From: Deltaproteobacteria bacterium
Lineage (GTDB): Bacteria; Desulfobacterota; Dissulfuribacteria; Dissulfuribacterales; DYLC01
Assembly: GCA_028695735.1 (NCBI GenBank)
Contig: JAQVIJ010000001.1
Coordinates: 423,081 to 487,080 of the forward strand
Direction of reading: 5' to 3'
DNA: 64,000 nucleotides
Positions 34,016 to 44,055 of this stretch are shown in pieces. Numbering within the stretch: the stretch's first letter is position 1; every line of letters begins with the position of its first letter. Below the pieces are notes generated by a model that saw nothing but the letters and a program-made list of their open reading frames with translations, was not told where the DNA came from and searched no databases. The position numbers and the translations under genes were made by a program.

Positions 34016-37000
34016 CTACTCCCCATACTCCACAGCACAACCCGCATAACCCAGCATCCGCTGCATCTCATCAATAAATTCGGCCTTAATACAGGTCCTG
34101 TAGCACTCCGGAAGGCAGATGGCCACACTGCCTCTATCAGGCAAAAAGACCGTCATGTTTATGGGATATTCGCCTGGATAGCGGGAGATGAGTCTTTTCA
34201 TGTCATCCAGTATCCACGGCCCTGTCTTGTCAGCATGAAGGGTTATTCTTACGGCCTTCGCCTTTTTGTTCGTAATTGTGTTCAAATCCATTACCTTTTG
34301 GGCCAGTATCTTAAACATAGCCTCCCGCTCCTCATCCTCGTCATCCCCCTTTTTTTCCCGTTGCAGCTCACCTTCGATCCAGAGGGGACCTTCCTGTTCA
34401 ATGGCATTTTTGAGCCTTGCAAAGACCTCAGGGAAACAAACCACCTCCACTGAACCATTCAGGTCTTCCAGGGTCAAAAAGGCCATTCTGTCCCCCTTCT
34501 TGGTGGTGATTTCTTTTATGGTTCTCATCAGGCCGACTACGCTTACAACGGCCCCGTCCGGCGCGGAATTGAGTGTGGCGGTGGTATGGCTGGCCACCCG
34601 GCCTATGACATCGGCATAGGTGTCCAGTGGATGACGGCTTACATAAAAGCCGATGGCATCCTTTTCTTTTTTTAAAAGTTCCTCTTCAGGCCACTCGGAA
34701 ATCTCGGGCAGCCGCAGAAAACCCATGCGGTTCCCCCTGGATTGCCCTTCTTCGGAACAATCAGCTGCATCAAAAAGGCCGGGCGAGGGGGCTGCGCAAC
34801 CCAGTTTTTTCTTGACCTGAGAGATGTTAAGGCCCTGCTCCAGTGCAGCGAAAAGCTGTGAGCGTTTATGCCCCATGGTATCGAAGGCCCCGCACATGAT
34901 GAGGCTCTCCATGACCCTTTTATTTACACGCCTGGTGTCTATTCTGAGGCAAAAGTCCTCGAAATCCCGAAATGGTCCGTTGGTGCTCCGCTCCTCTTGA
35001 ATGGCCTGTATGGCCCCTGCACCCACATTCTTTATGGCCGCCAGGCCAAAACGGATGCCGTCTCCGTCCAGTGTAAAACTGTCATGACTTCGATTGATAT
35101 CGGGCGGCAGGATTCGAATATTGCTTTTCTTGCACTCGGCTATGAACTTCATGACACCGTCCGTATTGCCCAACTCGTTGGAGAGCAGCGCCGCCAAAAA
35201 AGGCGCGCGGTAGTGGGCCTTCAGCCATGCCGTCTGATATGCTATGAGGGCATAGGCAGCGGAATGGCTCTTGTTGAAGCCATATCCGGCAAACTTCGCC
35301 ATGAGTTCAAATATCTCCTCCGCCTTGTCCAATGGAAGATTCTTTCTGGCCGCCCCCTGTAAAAAACGTTCCTTCTGTGCGGCCATCTCCTCTGGTTTCT
35401 TCTTGCCCATGGCCCTGCGCAACAGATCGCCTTCTCCAAGGCTGTAGCCAGCCAGCTCCTGGGCGATCTTCATGACCTGTTCCTGATAGACTATGACGCC
35501 ATAGGTGTCCTTGAGTATGGGCTCTAATTGGGGCAGCAGGTATTTTACCTGAATCCGGCCGTGTTTGGCCTGAACATATTGATCCACCATGCCACTATCC
35601 AGAGGGCCGGGCCTGTAAAGGGCCACAAGTGCGATGAGGTCATCGAAACAGGAAGGCCGCATACTCCGAATCAGGCCCTTCATGCCCGAACTCTCCAGCT
35701 GAAACACGCCGGTGGTATCGCCATTGGACAAAAGATTGTAGGTGGCCTCGTCATCCATGGGAATGCCTGACAGGTCTATGGCCTCACCGGACTGCTCCCT
35801 TATAAAACGCAGCGTCATGTCCATGACCGTCAGGGTCTTGAGGCCGAGAAAGTCGAATTTGATAAGACCCACATGCTCCACACCTTTCATGTCGAACTGA
35901 GTCACGGTCTCACCTTTCTGCCCTTTTGCCAGGGGCAGATATTCTGTCATGGGCTTGTCAGAGATCACCACGCCCGCTGCATGGGTTGAAGAATGCCTGG
36001 GCAGCCCCTCCAATGCCAGGGCTATGCGCCACAACTCTTTGACATTGGCGTCATTCTCCACCAGCTCCCGCAGTTTCGGCTCTTCCTCCAGGGCGCGCTC
36101 CAGGGTCATACCCAGGTCCGAAGGTACGAGTTTGGCAATCCTGTCCACGTCTCCATAAGGCATTCCAAGTCCTCTTCCAACATCCCGAATGACAGCCCTT
36201 GCCTTCATCTGGCCAAAGGTGGCTATCTGAGATACATAGTCCTCGCCGCCGTATTTTTCAGCCACATATGCAAGCACCTCGTCCCTGCGATTCATACAGA
36301 AATCCACGTCTATATCAGGGAATGACGGCCGTTCGGGATTCAGAAAACGCTCGAAATAAAGGCCATAGCGCACCGGATCCAGATCCGTGATGCCCATGGC
36401 GTATGCGGTGAGAGAACCCGCCGCCGACCCCCTCCCAGGCCCAACCGGTATGCCCCGCTGCTTGGCCCAGTTGATGAAGTCTGCCACTATGAGAAAATAC
36501 GATGCAAAACCCTTCTGTTTGATGACCTCAAGCTCTTCTCTCAGCCTTTTTCTGTACTCTTCAGCCTTTTCAGGGACGAGTCCAAGCCCAGCCAAACGCC
36601 TCTCCAGTCCGGCGACAGCCTGTCTGTCGAACAATTCTTCATAGGTCTCATGCTCTGCAATGGGATAACGGGGAAAGTGATGATTTTTGAGGTCCAGTTC
36701 CACATTGCAGCGATCTGCTATCTCCACTGTGTTGCGCAGGGCCTCGGGGCAGTAATGAAAACGTCTTTCCAATTCCCCTGGCGCTGCAAAATAGAGCTGG
36801 TCCGTGGAAAAACGCATACGGTTAGCATCGTTAACCGTCTTGCCTGTCTGAATGCACAAAAGCACGTCGTGCGCCGATGCATGTTCCGCACTGAGATAAT
36901 GACAGTCGCATGTGGCAACCAGAGGCAGCCCCTTGCGCTGGGCCAATTCCATGAGCCCCTTATTTGCGATGGCCTGCTCCGGAATACCGTTTTCCTGCAG

Positions 37001-37519
37001 CTCCAGGTAAAAACGATGGGGAAAGATGGAGGCGTATTCCTCTGCCAGCTTCTCCGCTGTCTCCATATCTCCCTGCACCACATGGTGAGTGACCTCGCCG
37101 TGCAGGCAGGCGGACAGGGCTATGAGCCCGGCATTGTGCAGCCGCAACAGCTCCTTGTCCACACGAGGCTTGTAATAAAACCCTTCGAACTGGGCCAAAG
37201 ACACCAGCTTCAGCAGATTTTTATAGCCCTCATTGTTTTCAGCCAGCAATACCAGGTGATAACCCGCCTCTTTGGGTCCTTTGGCGGTCCTGTCGAAGCG
37301 GGAGCCAGGCGCCACATAGACCTCACAGCCCAAAATGGGCTTAATGCCCTGTTTCAGGGCGGTTTCATAGAAGTTCAGCACTCCGTGCATGGTGCCGTGA
37401 TCTGTGATGGCCACGGTATCATAGCCATATTCCTTTGCCCTTGGAAATAGGTCCTTCAGCCGAATGGAACCATCCAGCAGGCTGTATTCGGTGTGCAGAT
37501 GCAGGTGTACAAAACTCAT
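34016..37519 (-). CDS. dnaE: DNA polymerase III alpha subunit
   Basis: Replicative polymerase, 1167 residues from the ATG at 37519. I reject the track start at 37573 because GTGGGAGTGAT sits right before 37519 and MSFVHLHLHTEYSLLDGS is the usual N-terminus. Domains: PHP (1-220), the palm with PGRGSAAGS and the catalytic aspartates in FPDIDVDFC, fingers, the beta-binding/HhH region (residues ~800-900), and an OB fold near 960-1060 (VSVVGLMRTIKEITTKKGD). No intein or frameshift. It begins one base after the guaA stop. Confidence 0.97.
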   Translation of the reverse strand: MSFVHLHLHTEYSLLDGSIRLKDLFPRAKEYGYDTVAITDHGTMHGVLNFYETALKQGIKPILGCEVYVAPGSRFDRTAKGPKEAGYHLVLLAENNEGYKNLLKLVSLAQFEGFYYKPRVDKELLRLHNAGLIALSACLHGEVTHHVVQGDMETAEKLAEEYASIFPHRFYLELQENGIPEQAIANKGLMELAQRKGLPLVATCDCHYLSAEHASAHDVLLCIQTGKTVNDANRMRFSTDQLYFAAPGELERRFHYCPEALRNTVEIADRCNVELDLKNHHFPRYPIAEHETYEELFDRQAVAGLERRLAGLGLVPEKAEEYRKRLREELEVIKQKGFASYFLIVADFINWAKQRGIPVGPGRGSAAGSLTAYAMGITDLDPVRYGLYFERFLNPERPSFPDIDVDFCMNRRDEVLAYVAEKYGGEDYVSQIATFGQMKARAVIRDVGRGLGMPYGDVDRIAKLVPSDLGMTLERALEEEPKLRELVENDANVKELWRIALALEGLPRHSSTHAAGVVISDKPMTEYLPLAKGQKGETVTQFDMKGVEHVGLIKFDFLGLKTLTVMDMTLRFIREQSGEAIDLSGIPMDDEATYNLLSNGDTTGVFQLESSGMKGLIRSMRPSCFDDLIALVALYRPGPLDSGMVDQYVQAKHGRIQVKYLLPQLEPILKDTYGVIVYQEQVMKIAQELAGYSLGEGDLLRRAMGKKKPEEMAAQKERFLQGAARKNLPLDKAEEIFELMAKFAGYGFNKSHSAAYALIAYQTAWLKAHYRAPFLAALLSNELGNTDGVMKFIAECKKSNIRILPPDINRSHDSFTLDGDGIRFGLAAIKNVGAGAIQAIQEERSTNGPFRDFEDFCLRIDTRRVNKRVMESLIMCGAFDTMGHKRSQLFAALEQGLNISQVKKKLGCAAPSPGLFDAADCSEEGQSRGNRMGFLRLPEISEWPEEELLKKEKDAIGFYVSRHPLDTYADVIGRVASHTTATLNSAPDGAVVSVVGLMRTIKEITTKKGDRMAFLTLEDLNGSVEVVCFPEVFARLKNAIEQEGPLWIEGELQREKKGDDEDEEREAMFKILAQKVMDLNTITNKKAKAVRITLHADKTGPWILDDMKRLISRYPGEYPINMTVFLPDRGSVAICLPECYRTCIKAEFIDEMQRMLGYAGCAVEYGE

Positions 37520-37520
37520 A

Positions 37521-39071
37521 TCACTCCCACTCGATGGTAGCCGGTGGCTTGGAGCTGATGTCATAACACACACGGTTTACGCCCCTCACCTCGTTTATAA
37601 TGCGGTTTGAGATGGTGCCCAGCAGGTCATAAGGCAGTTTGGCCCAGTCTGCGGTCATGGCATCCAGGCTGGTGACAGCCCGTAGCGCCACTACGTTTTC
37701 ATATGTGCGCTCGTCTCCCATGACCCCAACGGTCTTGATGGGCAAGAGCACTGCAAAGGCCTGCCAGACCTGATAGTACCACCCGCTCTTTTTCATCTCT
37801 TCCAGCACGATGGCGTCGGCTTCCCGCAGAATCTCCAGCCGCTCTCTGGTTACATCCCCAAGAATGCGAATGGCCAGTCCTGGCCCTGGAAACGGGTGCC
37901 GATGAATCAGTTCCTCCGGCATACCCAGCTCCTTGGCCACTCCTCTCACCTCATCCTTGAAGAGCTCCCGCAGGGGTTCTATGAGCTTCAGCTTCATGCG
38001 CTCCGGCAGCCCGCCCACATTGTGATGACTCTTGATCACAGCGGACGGACCCTTGAAGGAGACACTCTCGATCACATCGGGATATAGGGTGCCCTGCGCC
38101 AGATAGTGCACATCTCCAAGGGCATTGGCCTCCTCCTCAAAGATATGAATGAATTCCTCGCCGATAATGCGCCTCTTTTTTTCAGGCTCCACGACACCGG
38201 CCAGTTTTGCAAGAAAACGCTCAGATGCATTCACATAGCGTACATTCAGGTTCAATGCCTTCAAAAAGGCCAAAACCGTCTCGGCCTCGTTCTTTCTCAG
38301 AAGCCCGTTGTTGACAAAAATGGATGTGAGCTGGTGACCAATGGCCTTGTTGATGAGCAAGGCGGTGACCGTGCTGTCAACCCCACCCGAAAGGGCGCAG
38401 ATTACACGTTCCTGTCCCACACGTTCCTGAATCTCTCTTACGGCTGTATCAACAAAGGAATGCATATCCCAGTCAGGGACACAACCCGCTATTCGAAACA
38501 GAAAGTTTTTGAGTATGTCCATGCCGATCTCGGTATGCACCACCTCAGGATGAAACTGCACACCGAATAACGGCAAGGATTCGTGCCGCATGGCCGCTGC
38601 CGGCGTATTCTCACTCCAGGCTATGGCCTTAAAGCCAGTGGGCAACACCTCTATGCGGTCACCGTGACTCATCCAGACCTGGTGGGATGCAGGCTTTACG
38701 GCAAGGCCATAAAAGAGTTCGTTGGATTCGGCAAAGTAAAGGCGTGCATGACCGTACTCCCTTCTCACCCCCTTTTCCACCTGGCCTCCCATGGATTGAG
38801 CCATGAGCTGCATGCCATAGCAGATGCCCAAAACAGGCAGGCCCATTCGGAATATGGCCTTATTTACGGAGGGTGCATCGGGGTCATATACACTGGCAGG
38901 CCCGCCGGACAATATAATAGCCTTGGGAGAAATGGCCCGAATCCTTTCCAGGGAAAGGTTGAAGGGATGCATCTCGCAATAAACCCCTGCCTCGCGCACA
39001 CGCCTCGCTATGAGCTGTGTGGTCTGCGACCCGAAATCCAGTATCAAAACGCGATTTTTTACATTAGTCAT
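37521..39071 (-). CDS. guaA: GMP synthase (glutamine-hydrolysing)
   Basis: Converts XMP to GMP. The 516-residue protein has an N-terminal class I glutaminase ([19 protein letters not shown] with nucleophile Cys84, HPEVVHT), the ATP pyrophosphatase P-loop SGGVDSTV, and the C-terminal dimer domain ending in [22 protein letters not shown] precedes the ATG. It lies between gspD and dnaE on the minus strand; the combination with secretion genes is positional rather than functional. Confidence 0.97.
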   Translation of the reverse strand: MTNVKNRVLILDFGSQTTQLIARRVREAGVYCEMHPFNLSLERIRAISPKAIILSGGPASVYDPDAPSVNKAIFRMGLPVLGICYGMQLMAQSMGGQVEKGVRREYGHARLYFAESNELFYGLAVKPASHQVWMSHGDRIEVLPTGFKAIAWSENTPAAAMRHESLPLFGVQFHPEVVHTEIGMDILKNFLFRIAGCVPDWDMHSFVDTAVREIQERVGQERVICALSGGVDSTVTALLINKAIGHQLTSIFVNNGLLRKNEAETVLAFLKALNLNVRYVNASERFLAKLAGVVEPEKKRRIIGEEFIHIFEEEANALGDVHYLAQGTLYPDVIESVSFKGPSAVIKSHHNVGGLPERMKLKLIEPLRELFKDEVRGVAKELGMPEELIHRHPFPGPGLAIRILGDVTRERLEILREADAIVLEEMKKSGWYYQVWQAFAVLLPIKTVGVMGDERTYENVVALRAVTSLDAMTADWAKLPYDLLGTISNRIINEVRGVNRVCYDISSKPPATIEWE

Positions 39072-39092
39072 ATATTTTAACCCTTGTCATTC

Positions 39093-41546
39093 CTACTTTG
39101 GGGCATCTTCCCCTGTCTTTTTCTCTTCCATTACCTCCGCCTTCCCCTTGCTTGCATCCAGATACTGCCTGAGTTCTGAAACGCGTTGGGCGAATTCCTG
39201 TGTCAGGGCATCGGCCTGCTCCCGTGTCTTCAGCACATGGGGGGTTATGGCTATGAGCAGTTCGGTCTTGTTGTTGTTGCTTCCATGACCTCCGAACGCA
39301 TAACCCAGCACAGGGATGTCCTTCAAAAACGGAACGCCTGAACTGGACTTGGTCTTTTGAGTCTGTATCAACCCGCCGATGACAATGGTCTGGCCGTCCT
39401 TGGCCACGAGATATGTGGTGGCCTTTCGAGTGCGGAAACGAGGGGAATTTATGGAGCCGGTGGTCTCACTGGTGACAGCACTGACCTCCTGCGTGATCTC
39501 CATACGGGCCACTCCGCTGTCGTTTATAAATGGCTTGACCTTGAGGATTATACCGGCGTTTCTATACTGTACCGATTGAGTGGTCAGACCTCCATCGGTA
39601 GTGCTGGTGGCTGTGAGCGTGGGCACCTCATCCCCCACCTCGATACTGGACTCCTGACCATCCACCGCCAAAATGGTTGGACTGGACAGGATATTGACAT
39701 CCGTCTTTTCGGCCAATGCCGTCACCAGACCCCTCAAGCCACCGGCCGCATTGTAAAGTCCATAAGAAAAGCCGGCCAGACCCTTGCCCAGTTCGGTATT
39801 CTGGGCCAGTGTCGTGCCATTGGAAAGGGCGGCGTCTGCACTGTAAACGGCGTTGTCGATCTTGATCCCCTTGTTTTTCAAAAACCACTCCACGCCAAAG
39901 GAGATGTCGTCCTTCAGATTCACATCCACAATCAGGACATCTATCAGCACCTGACGTGGCAGCACATCCAATTGCTTCAGCACCTCGGAGATGATGTTGT
40001 AGTCCCTGGGCCTGGCCTTGATGAGGATGGCGTTGTTGATCTCGTCAGGTATGATCTCCACCTCGTCCGAGAGTTCGCCAGTGGCAGTCACATCCAGATT
40101 GAGGTCAGGCCGTTCGGTTTTTTGAGTAGAGGTGGTGCTGGTCCTGCCCTGCACCAGGACGTTTTTGCTGCTGGTGCTGCTGGTCTTGCTCTTGGATGTG
40201 CTGGAAGACGTCCTGCTGGAACCGCCTGTGGTGCGCAGCCCGTAAACCATCTGAAGGGTCTGGGCTATATCCGTTGCCTGGGCGTTCTGCACAAAATAAA
40301 CATACACCTTGGCGCCCTTGTTGAGCTGGCTTTTATCCAATTCCTGTACCCAATTGGCCATGAGTTCTATGATCTCGGGCCATCTCGAGACCACTATTAT
40401 GCCGTTCAGGCTCTTGAGCGGCAGGATATGAAATGCAGCAGGGTCAAGACCAGGCCGACGGTAAATACCGTTTACCTGAAAGAGCTTCTCCAGCTCCTTA
40501 CCCACCTCTGTGGCATCGGTCTTTTCAAAGGTGAAGACCCGCCAGTGAATGTCCTTAAATACATCGGCATCTATCAGAGGCAATATCTTTCCGATCTTGT
40601 TGATATTTTCCGCTGTATCCGCCACGATCAGGGCGTTTACGCTGGTCTCAGCCACTACGGTTGCGCCGTTTGAAAGGAAGTTCTTGATGTTGTTAGCCGC
40701 ATTTGGGGCATAGATATACTTCAATTGAAAGATCGCTACCGTATCCCCCCGATAGGCCCCTTCTCCAGGCCTATAAATCACTACATCCGAACCCATCTTG
40801 GAGGAATCAGGTTTTCTGGCCACCTTATAGAGGTCACTGTCGCCTCGAATCAAGGCCAGGCCCTGCATCTGCAGCACTGAATTCAGGAGGTTTAAGAGCT
40901 CAGCGCGAGTATATGAGCCGCTGATATGCAGCGAAATGGTACCCTTTATGGCTGGATCCACCACATAATTGATGCCCAATATCTGATTTAACACCAGGTC
41001 CAGCACGGGATAGATGTCCATGTTGTCCAGGGCGATGTCTATGGAGCGTTTGTCTGTCTCACTGGCACCGGCAAAGGGCGACTGGGCCGAGACTTGTTTG
41101 GCCGCAGGAGGTGGCGCTGGTGGAGTGAGTGCGGCTGCCTGATTAGATGAGGGTGTTTGAGCGGCTGGCGCCTGTGCCGATGCCTGGCCGGCAGGGGTTG
41201 AGGGTGCTGGTGGAGGTGCTGCGGGCTGTGCGGCTGCCTTTGGCGGTGTAGAAGGTGCCTGAGTTTCTGGAGTCACAGTTGGGGTTGCGCCTTGCGTAAC
41301 TTTAGCCTGCCCTTCAGGCTGGGAGTCCGCAGGTCTTGGCCCGAAGGGGGTGGCATTGGCATTTGCCTGTGTAGCCGAAGGCACTGGAATGGGGATGGGC
41401 GGCCTGTCCACAGGGGCCTTGGATTTCCCGGCATCCTGATTCACACCTGGCTTGACTCCGCCACCGAATATCTGGTCTGCGGCCAGGGCGGCCTGAAAAC
41501 ACATCAGGCTCAGGCACAACACAACGATTATTCGATAAAATTGCAT
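39093..41546 (-). CDS. gspD: Type II secretion secretin GspD
   Basis: Outer-membrane channel of the type II secretion system, 817 residues. Signal peptide 1-22; a long Ala/Pro/Gln-rich linker (about 25-160); N0-N3 periplasmic ring domains (IDIALDNMDIYPVLDLVLNQ is N0; IFQLKYIYAPNAANNIKNFL, VFTFEKTDATEVGKELEKL and later modules are N1-N3) with a Ser/Thr-rich insert GGSSRTSSSTSKSKTSSTSS; then the secretin barrel with VPTLTATSTTDGGL, VAKDGQTIVIGGLIQ and SSGVPFLKDIPVLGYAFGG. It has no lipobox. GTGGAGGAATT precedes the ATG. gspK and gspJ lie upstream. Confidence 0.94.
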   Translation of the reverse strand: MQFYRIIVVLCLSLMCFQAALAADQIFGGGVKPGVNQDAGKSKAPVDRPPIPIPVPSATQANANATPFGPRPADSQPEGQAKVTQGATPTVTPETQAPSTPPKAAAQPAAPPPAPSTPAGQASAQAPAAQTPSSNQAAALTPPAPPPAAKQVSAQSPFAGASETDKRSIDIALDNMDIYPVLDLVLNQILGINYVVDPAIKGTISLHISGSYTRAELLNLLNSVLQMQGLALIRGDSDLYKVARKPDSSKMGSDVVIYRPGEGAYRGDTVAIFQLKYIYAPNAANNIKNFLSNGATVVAETSVNALIVADTAENINKIGKILPLIDADVFKDIHWRVFTFEKTDATEVGKELEKLFQVNGIYRRPGLDPAAFHILPLKSLNGIIVVSRWPEIIELMANWVQELDKSQLNKGAKVYVYFVQNAQATDIAQTLQMVYGLRTTGGSSRTSSSTSKSKTSSTSSKNVLVQGRTSTTSTQKTERPDLNLDVTATGELSDEVEIIPDEINNAILIKARPRDYNIISEVLKQLDVLPRQVLIDVLIVDVNLKDDISFGVEWFLKNKGIKIDNAVYSADAALSNGTTLAQNTELGKGLAGFSYGLYNAAGGLRGLVTALAEKTDVNILSSPTILAVDGQESSIEVGDEVPTLTATSTTDGGLTTQSVQYRNAGIILKVKPFINDSGVARMEITQEVSAVTSETTGSINSPRFRTRKATTYLVAKDGQTIVIGGLIQTQKTKSSSGVPFLKDIPVLGYAFGGHGSNNNKTELLIAITPHVLKTREQADALTQEFAQRVSELRQYLDASKGKAEVMEEKKTGEDAPK

Positions 41547-41632
41547 AATTCCTCCACATGTTTTTTGTAGAGCACATTACAATGCGCCCTTATGTGTGAT
41601 GCGGGGTCCCCAACGATGAGGATGGGGAATCC

Positions 41633-42637
41633 CTACTGTATTTTCAATCCCAGCAGCCACGGATGCGGCTGGGCCAGTTCGATCCATCGCACGACATTAA
41701 ATGGAAGCCCGTCAGACGGCTGACCCAAGACAGGCTGACTGCCACCTGGCTTCCAGTAAACTTCGTAGTTCATGTTACCGATACGTATATAACAGCGCAA
41801 TACACCACCAGACACCAGCTGGCCTGACTGCACCGGCTGATTTATGCGTGCCCCGGCCTGTCCGGGTGCCGCCGAGGCATTTTGCATCTCTATCTTGTCA
41901 CCGATGAGATTCAACAGCAATTCCGGCGCATAATCCTTTATAACCTTTCCGGAATCGTTGTAAACAGTGAAAATGTGTCTCATGCCCAGGCCAAGTGGGT
42001 TCACGGCAGAAACCTCACCGGCATCCGATGCACCGGTACCCTCGCGCATGACGGATCTGCCGTAAAACATTTCGTATGTGACGCCCTCCACCAACAGCAG
42101 CTCCTCTACGGACTTAAACGGCCCGTTGGCAGCCACATAGGCAGGACGCCTCTGTTCGTATGTCTCGTCCTCTGCCCCACCCTCTCGCGGAAGGTTGTCC
42201 GAATCCTTCCAGTCCAAAATGGCGTTCAGCAGCCTGTCTGCCATAGCAGGGGGCTCTCCCTGAAGTTCCAGCATTCCGCGTAACACCAGCCGAATGTCCT
42301 CATCAGGCGCCTTATTCAGGTCGATTTTACCCCTTTCGTCCTCCAAAATGAAGTCTATGGCCGTCTGATTCAAAAAAATCCTGTGTGGCAGGCCGTCCGG
42401 CACAAAAAGTCCCTTTTCCCAGGCATCCTCCGGTTTCATATCAGGTGTGGCCAATCTCGTGGCCAGAATACAGAGCAGGGCCTTTACCTCCTCTCTGGTG
42501 CGCAGGGATTCCAGGGCCTGACTGCCCAGATTCCGGCGCACCTTGGCCTCAGAGGCATAAAAACCCGCCACAAGCCCAAGTATGGTCAGGACCCACAGCA
42601 CCAGGACCAGCACAGCACCCTTCTGATGCCCAAGCAT
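41633..42637 (-). CDS. gspK: Type II secretion minor pseudopilin GspK
   Basis: Large pseudopilin that caps the pseudopilus tip. 334 residues from the ATG at 42637 (an ATG at 42682 would add 15). I prefer 42637 because GAGGTG stands before it and it gives a seven-residue leader (MLGHQKG) before AVLVLVLWVLTILGLV, the prepilin-like helix. The large domain has RGKIDLNKAPDEDIRLVL and LDWKDSDNLPREGGAEDETY, hallmark GspK segments that include calcium-binding acidic residues. It follows gspJ without a gap. Confidence 0.88.
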   Translation of the reverse strand: MLGHQKGAVLVLVLWVLTILGLVAGFYASEAKVRRNLGSQALESLRTREEVKALLCILATRLATPDMKPEDAWEKGLFVPDGLPHRIFLNQTAIDFILEDERGKIDLNKAPDEDIRLVLRGMLELQGEPPAMADRLLNAILDWKDSDNLPREGGAEDETYEQRRPAYVAANGPFKSVEELLLVEGVTYEMFYGRSVMREGTGASDAGEVSAVNPLGLGMRHIFTVYNDSGKVIKDYAPELLLNLIGDKIEMQNASAAPGQAGARINQPVQSGQLVSGGVLRCYIRIGNMNYEVYWKPGGSQPVLGQPSDGLPFNVVRWIELAQPHPWLLGLKIQ

Positions 42638-42683
42638 ACTCACACCTCGGCCTTTTTTAGTCTTAACATGGTGTAAGCGCATC

Positions 42684-43385
42684 TCATGAAATGGACCTGG
42701 TGATAAACTGTGTGGTGTAAAAGATGCTCATATTGGCTTCTTCTCCCCAGAACACCGCCACTGCCACGGGCATGTTGTAAGTGGCCTCCCATTTATTGTC
42801 CCACTCATCCGGCCGTTTGGACACAGAGGCAGGTGATAGAAAGGCAAAACGTACCTCAGGCACATCGGAGACCACCTCCACCTCCCAGCCATCTTTAAGC
42901 TGCCGTTCCATGTCCTTGGAGCCTGTTTGAGTGGTGAATTCCTCTGGAATAGCCTGGGGAAAGGCATCCCTGCGAGTGATGATCTTCTGGGCAAAGATCA
43001 GGCTCTTGGTGGCTGCATCATAGCGGTAACACACCAGAAATGAGCCGCCTGCCAGATTGCCCAGGGGTGTATAATTGGTGAGAAATGCGATCTGGGTTTC
43101 ATCGCCCTTGAAAAAGGCAAAGCTCGTGGGGTCCATCGGGTTTCGAATCACCGCTGAGCGCAGCTGACGGGACAAGAGGCCCTCTATGGCGGCAATGGGC
43201 ATGTTCTGCAGATTGGCCTCCTTGCCACGACTCCAGGCCTGAATGCCTGTGCGCAGGGCAAGGGACAAAATGACCACCAGAACCGCTATGAGGGTGGTGG
43301 AGATGAGCAGCTCCAAAAGGGTAAAGCCGCCCTCGCCTGTGATTGGGCGGGTATTTCTATGAAATTTCCTGTGGCGCAAGTGCAT
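42684..43385 (-). CDS. gspJ: Type II secretion minor pseudopilin GspJ
   Basis: Pseudopilin with a prepilin peptidase site, EGGFTLLELLISTTLIAVLV, where cleavage is expected before Phe. From the ATG at 43385 it has 233 residues and a leader of 20, longer than usual; a TTG at 43433 with TGAGG upstream is an alternative. The C-terminal domain has WEVEVVSDVPEVRFAFL and an ending (AVAVFWGEEANMSIFYTTQFI) consistent with GspJ. The upstream gap to the repeat elements shows no other gene, so this locus begins with gspJ, while gspG-H-I lie elsewhere. Confidence 0.8.
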   Translation of the reverse strand: MHLRHRKFHRNTRPITGEGGFTLLELLISTTLIAVLVVILSLALRTGIQAWSRGKEANLQNMPIAAIEGLLSRQLRSAVIRNPMDPTSFAFFKGDETQIAFLTNYTPLGNLAGGSFLVCYRYDAATKSLIFAQKIITRRDAFPQAIPEEFTTQTGSKDMERQLKDGWEVEVVSDVPEVRFAFLSPASVSKRPDEWDNKWEATYNMPVAVAVFWGEEANMSIFYTTQFITRSIS

Positions 43386-43569
43386 GGAGTCAATTAACAC
43401 AAAAATGGGTTCAGAGGCAAGAAATCTGTGCAAAAAGAATGCCTCAACGCTGCAGCCCTTCCCTGTCTCTACGGAACTCTATGCTCATAATGGGTTCCCT
43501 ATCCCTTTTTACTGCGTTCCCTTTAATATCCGATAACTCATTTGGATATTAAGACCAACTATCTGTCTG

Positions 43570-43693
43570 TGTCATTACGAGACGAGCGAAATGAAGCAAT
43601 CCTCTGCGCAAAAGATAGTAGGGGCGACCGGCCGGTCGCCCCTACTATCGCCGCCCTGCCTGGGCGTTGCACGCAGACAGGCTCGCAATGACA
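43570..43693. repeat. REP-like element with inverted ends
   Basis: Ends TGTCATTACGAG and CTCGCAATGACA are inverted repeats with one mismatch, and an inner GAAGCAATC follows the left end, in the style of dispersed TCATTGCGAG...GAAGCAATC repeats known from many bacterial genomes. The centre is filled by the 36-bp palindrome. It carries no gene; the ORFs listed here on the minus strand are repeat sequence. Confidence 0.6.
43614..43649. repeat. Perfect 36-bp palindrome (copy 2)
   Basis: Left arm GATAGTAGGGGCGACCGG, right arm its exact reverse complement. The central 28 bases are identical to the palindrome at 6907-6936, while outer bases differ but remain symmetrical, so each copy has kept its own pairing. 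Confidence 0.85.
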
Positions 43694-43751
43694 ATGCAAA
43701 GGGCATATGGTGTTTTTGAACGTCTTCTGAGTCTGGACGTGGAGTTCCCGA

Positions 43752-43868
43752 AGGGCGAGGGCAGCCGGTGTTTGTGAAATAGGCGCCATGAAGGGCGCCG
43801 GCCACACATTCTCCGCCATGGAGGGCGGTTATGTGTGGCATGGAACAAATGCCGGCTGCCCTCGCCCT
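43752..43868. repeat. 117-base branched inverted-repeat element
   Basis: Outer arms AGGGCGAGGGCAGCCGG and CCGGCTGCCCTCGCCCT pair perfectly (17 bp). Inside are two hairpins: GGCGCC/GGCGCC (loop ATGAAG), then a 9-bp stem GCCACACAT/ATGTGTGGC topped by CCGCC/GGCGG (loop ATGGAG). The two inner loops are near copies of each other. The whole would fold into a multibranch junction as DNA or RNA. It lies between the gspJ and purL genes; the rest of that gap (43869-44055) shows nothing but the purL leader. Confidence 0.6.
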
Positions 43869-44055
43869 AATTATCGAATATCAGAGGAGTGCCTTTTTTC
43901 TTGAATTTCCCCTCCATTGAACATAGAATAACTTTCTTGTTGAATGAATAAAACCACATGCCTACCGGCATTACAATTGTAGGGGCAGGGCAGCGCTTAA
44001 GCTCAATATGGGAATATGGGGCGCATACAATAATCCCTACCTCAAGGAGGTCCCT

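Noticed and set aside
43559-43848. Three overlapping minus-strand ORFs between gspJ and purL
   Set aside because: They are translations of palindromic repeat elements, with no ribosome sites.
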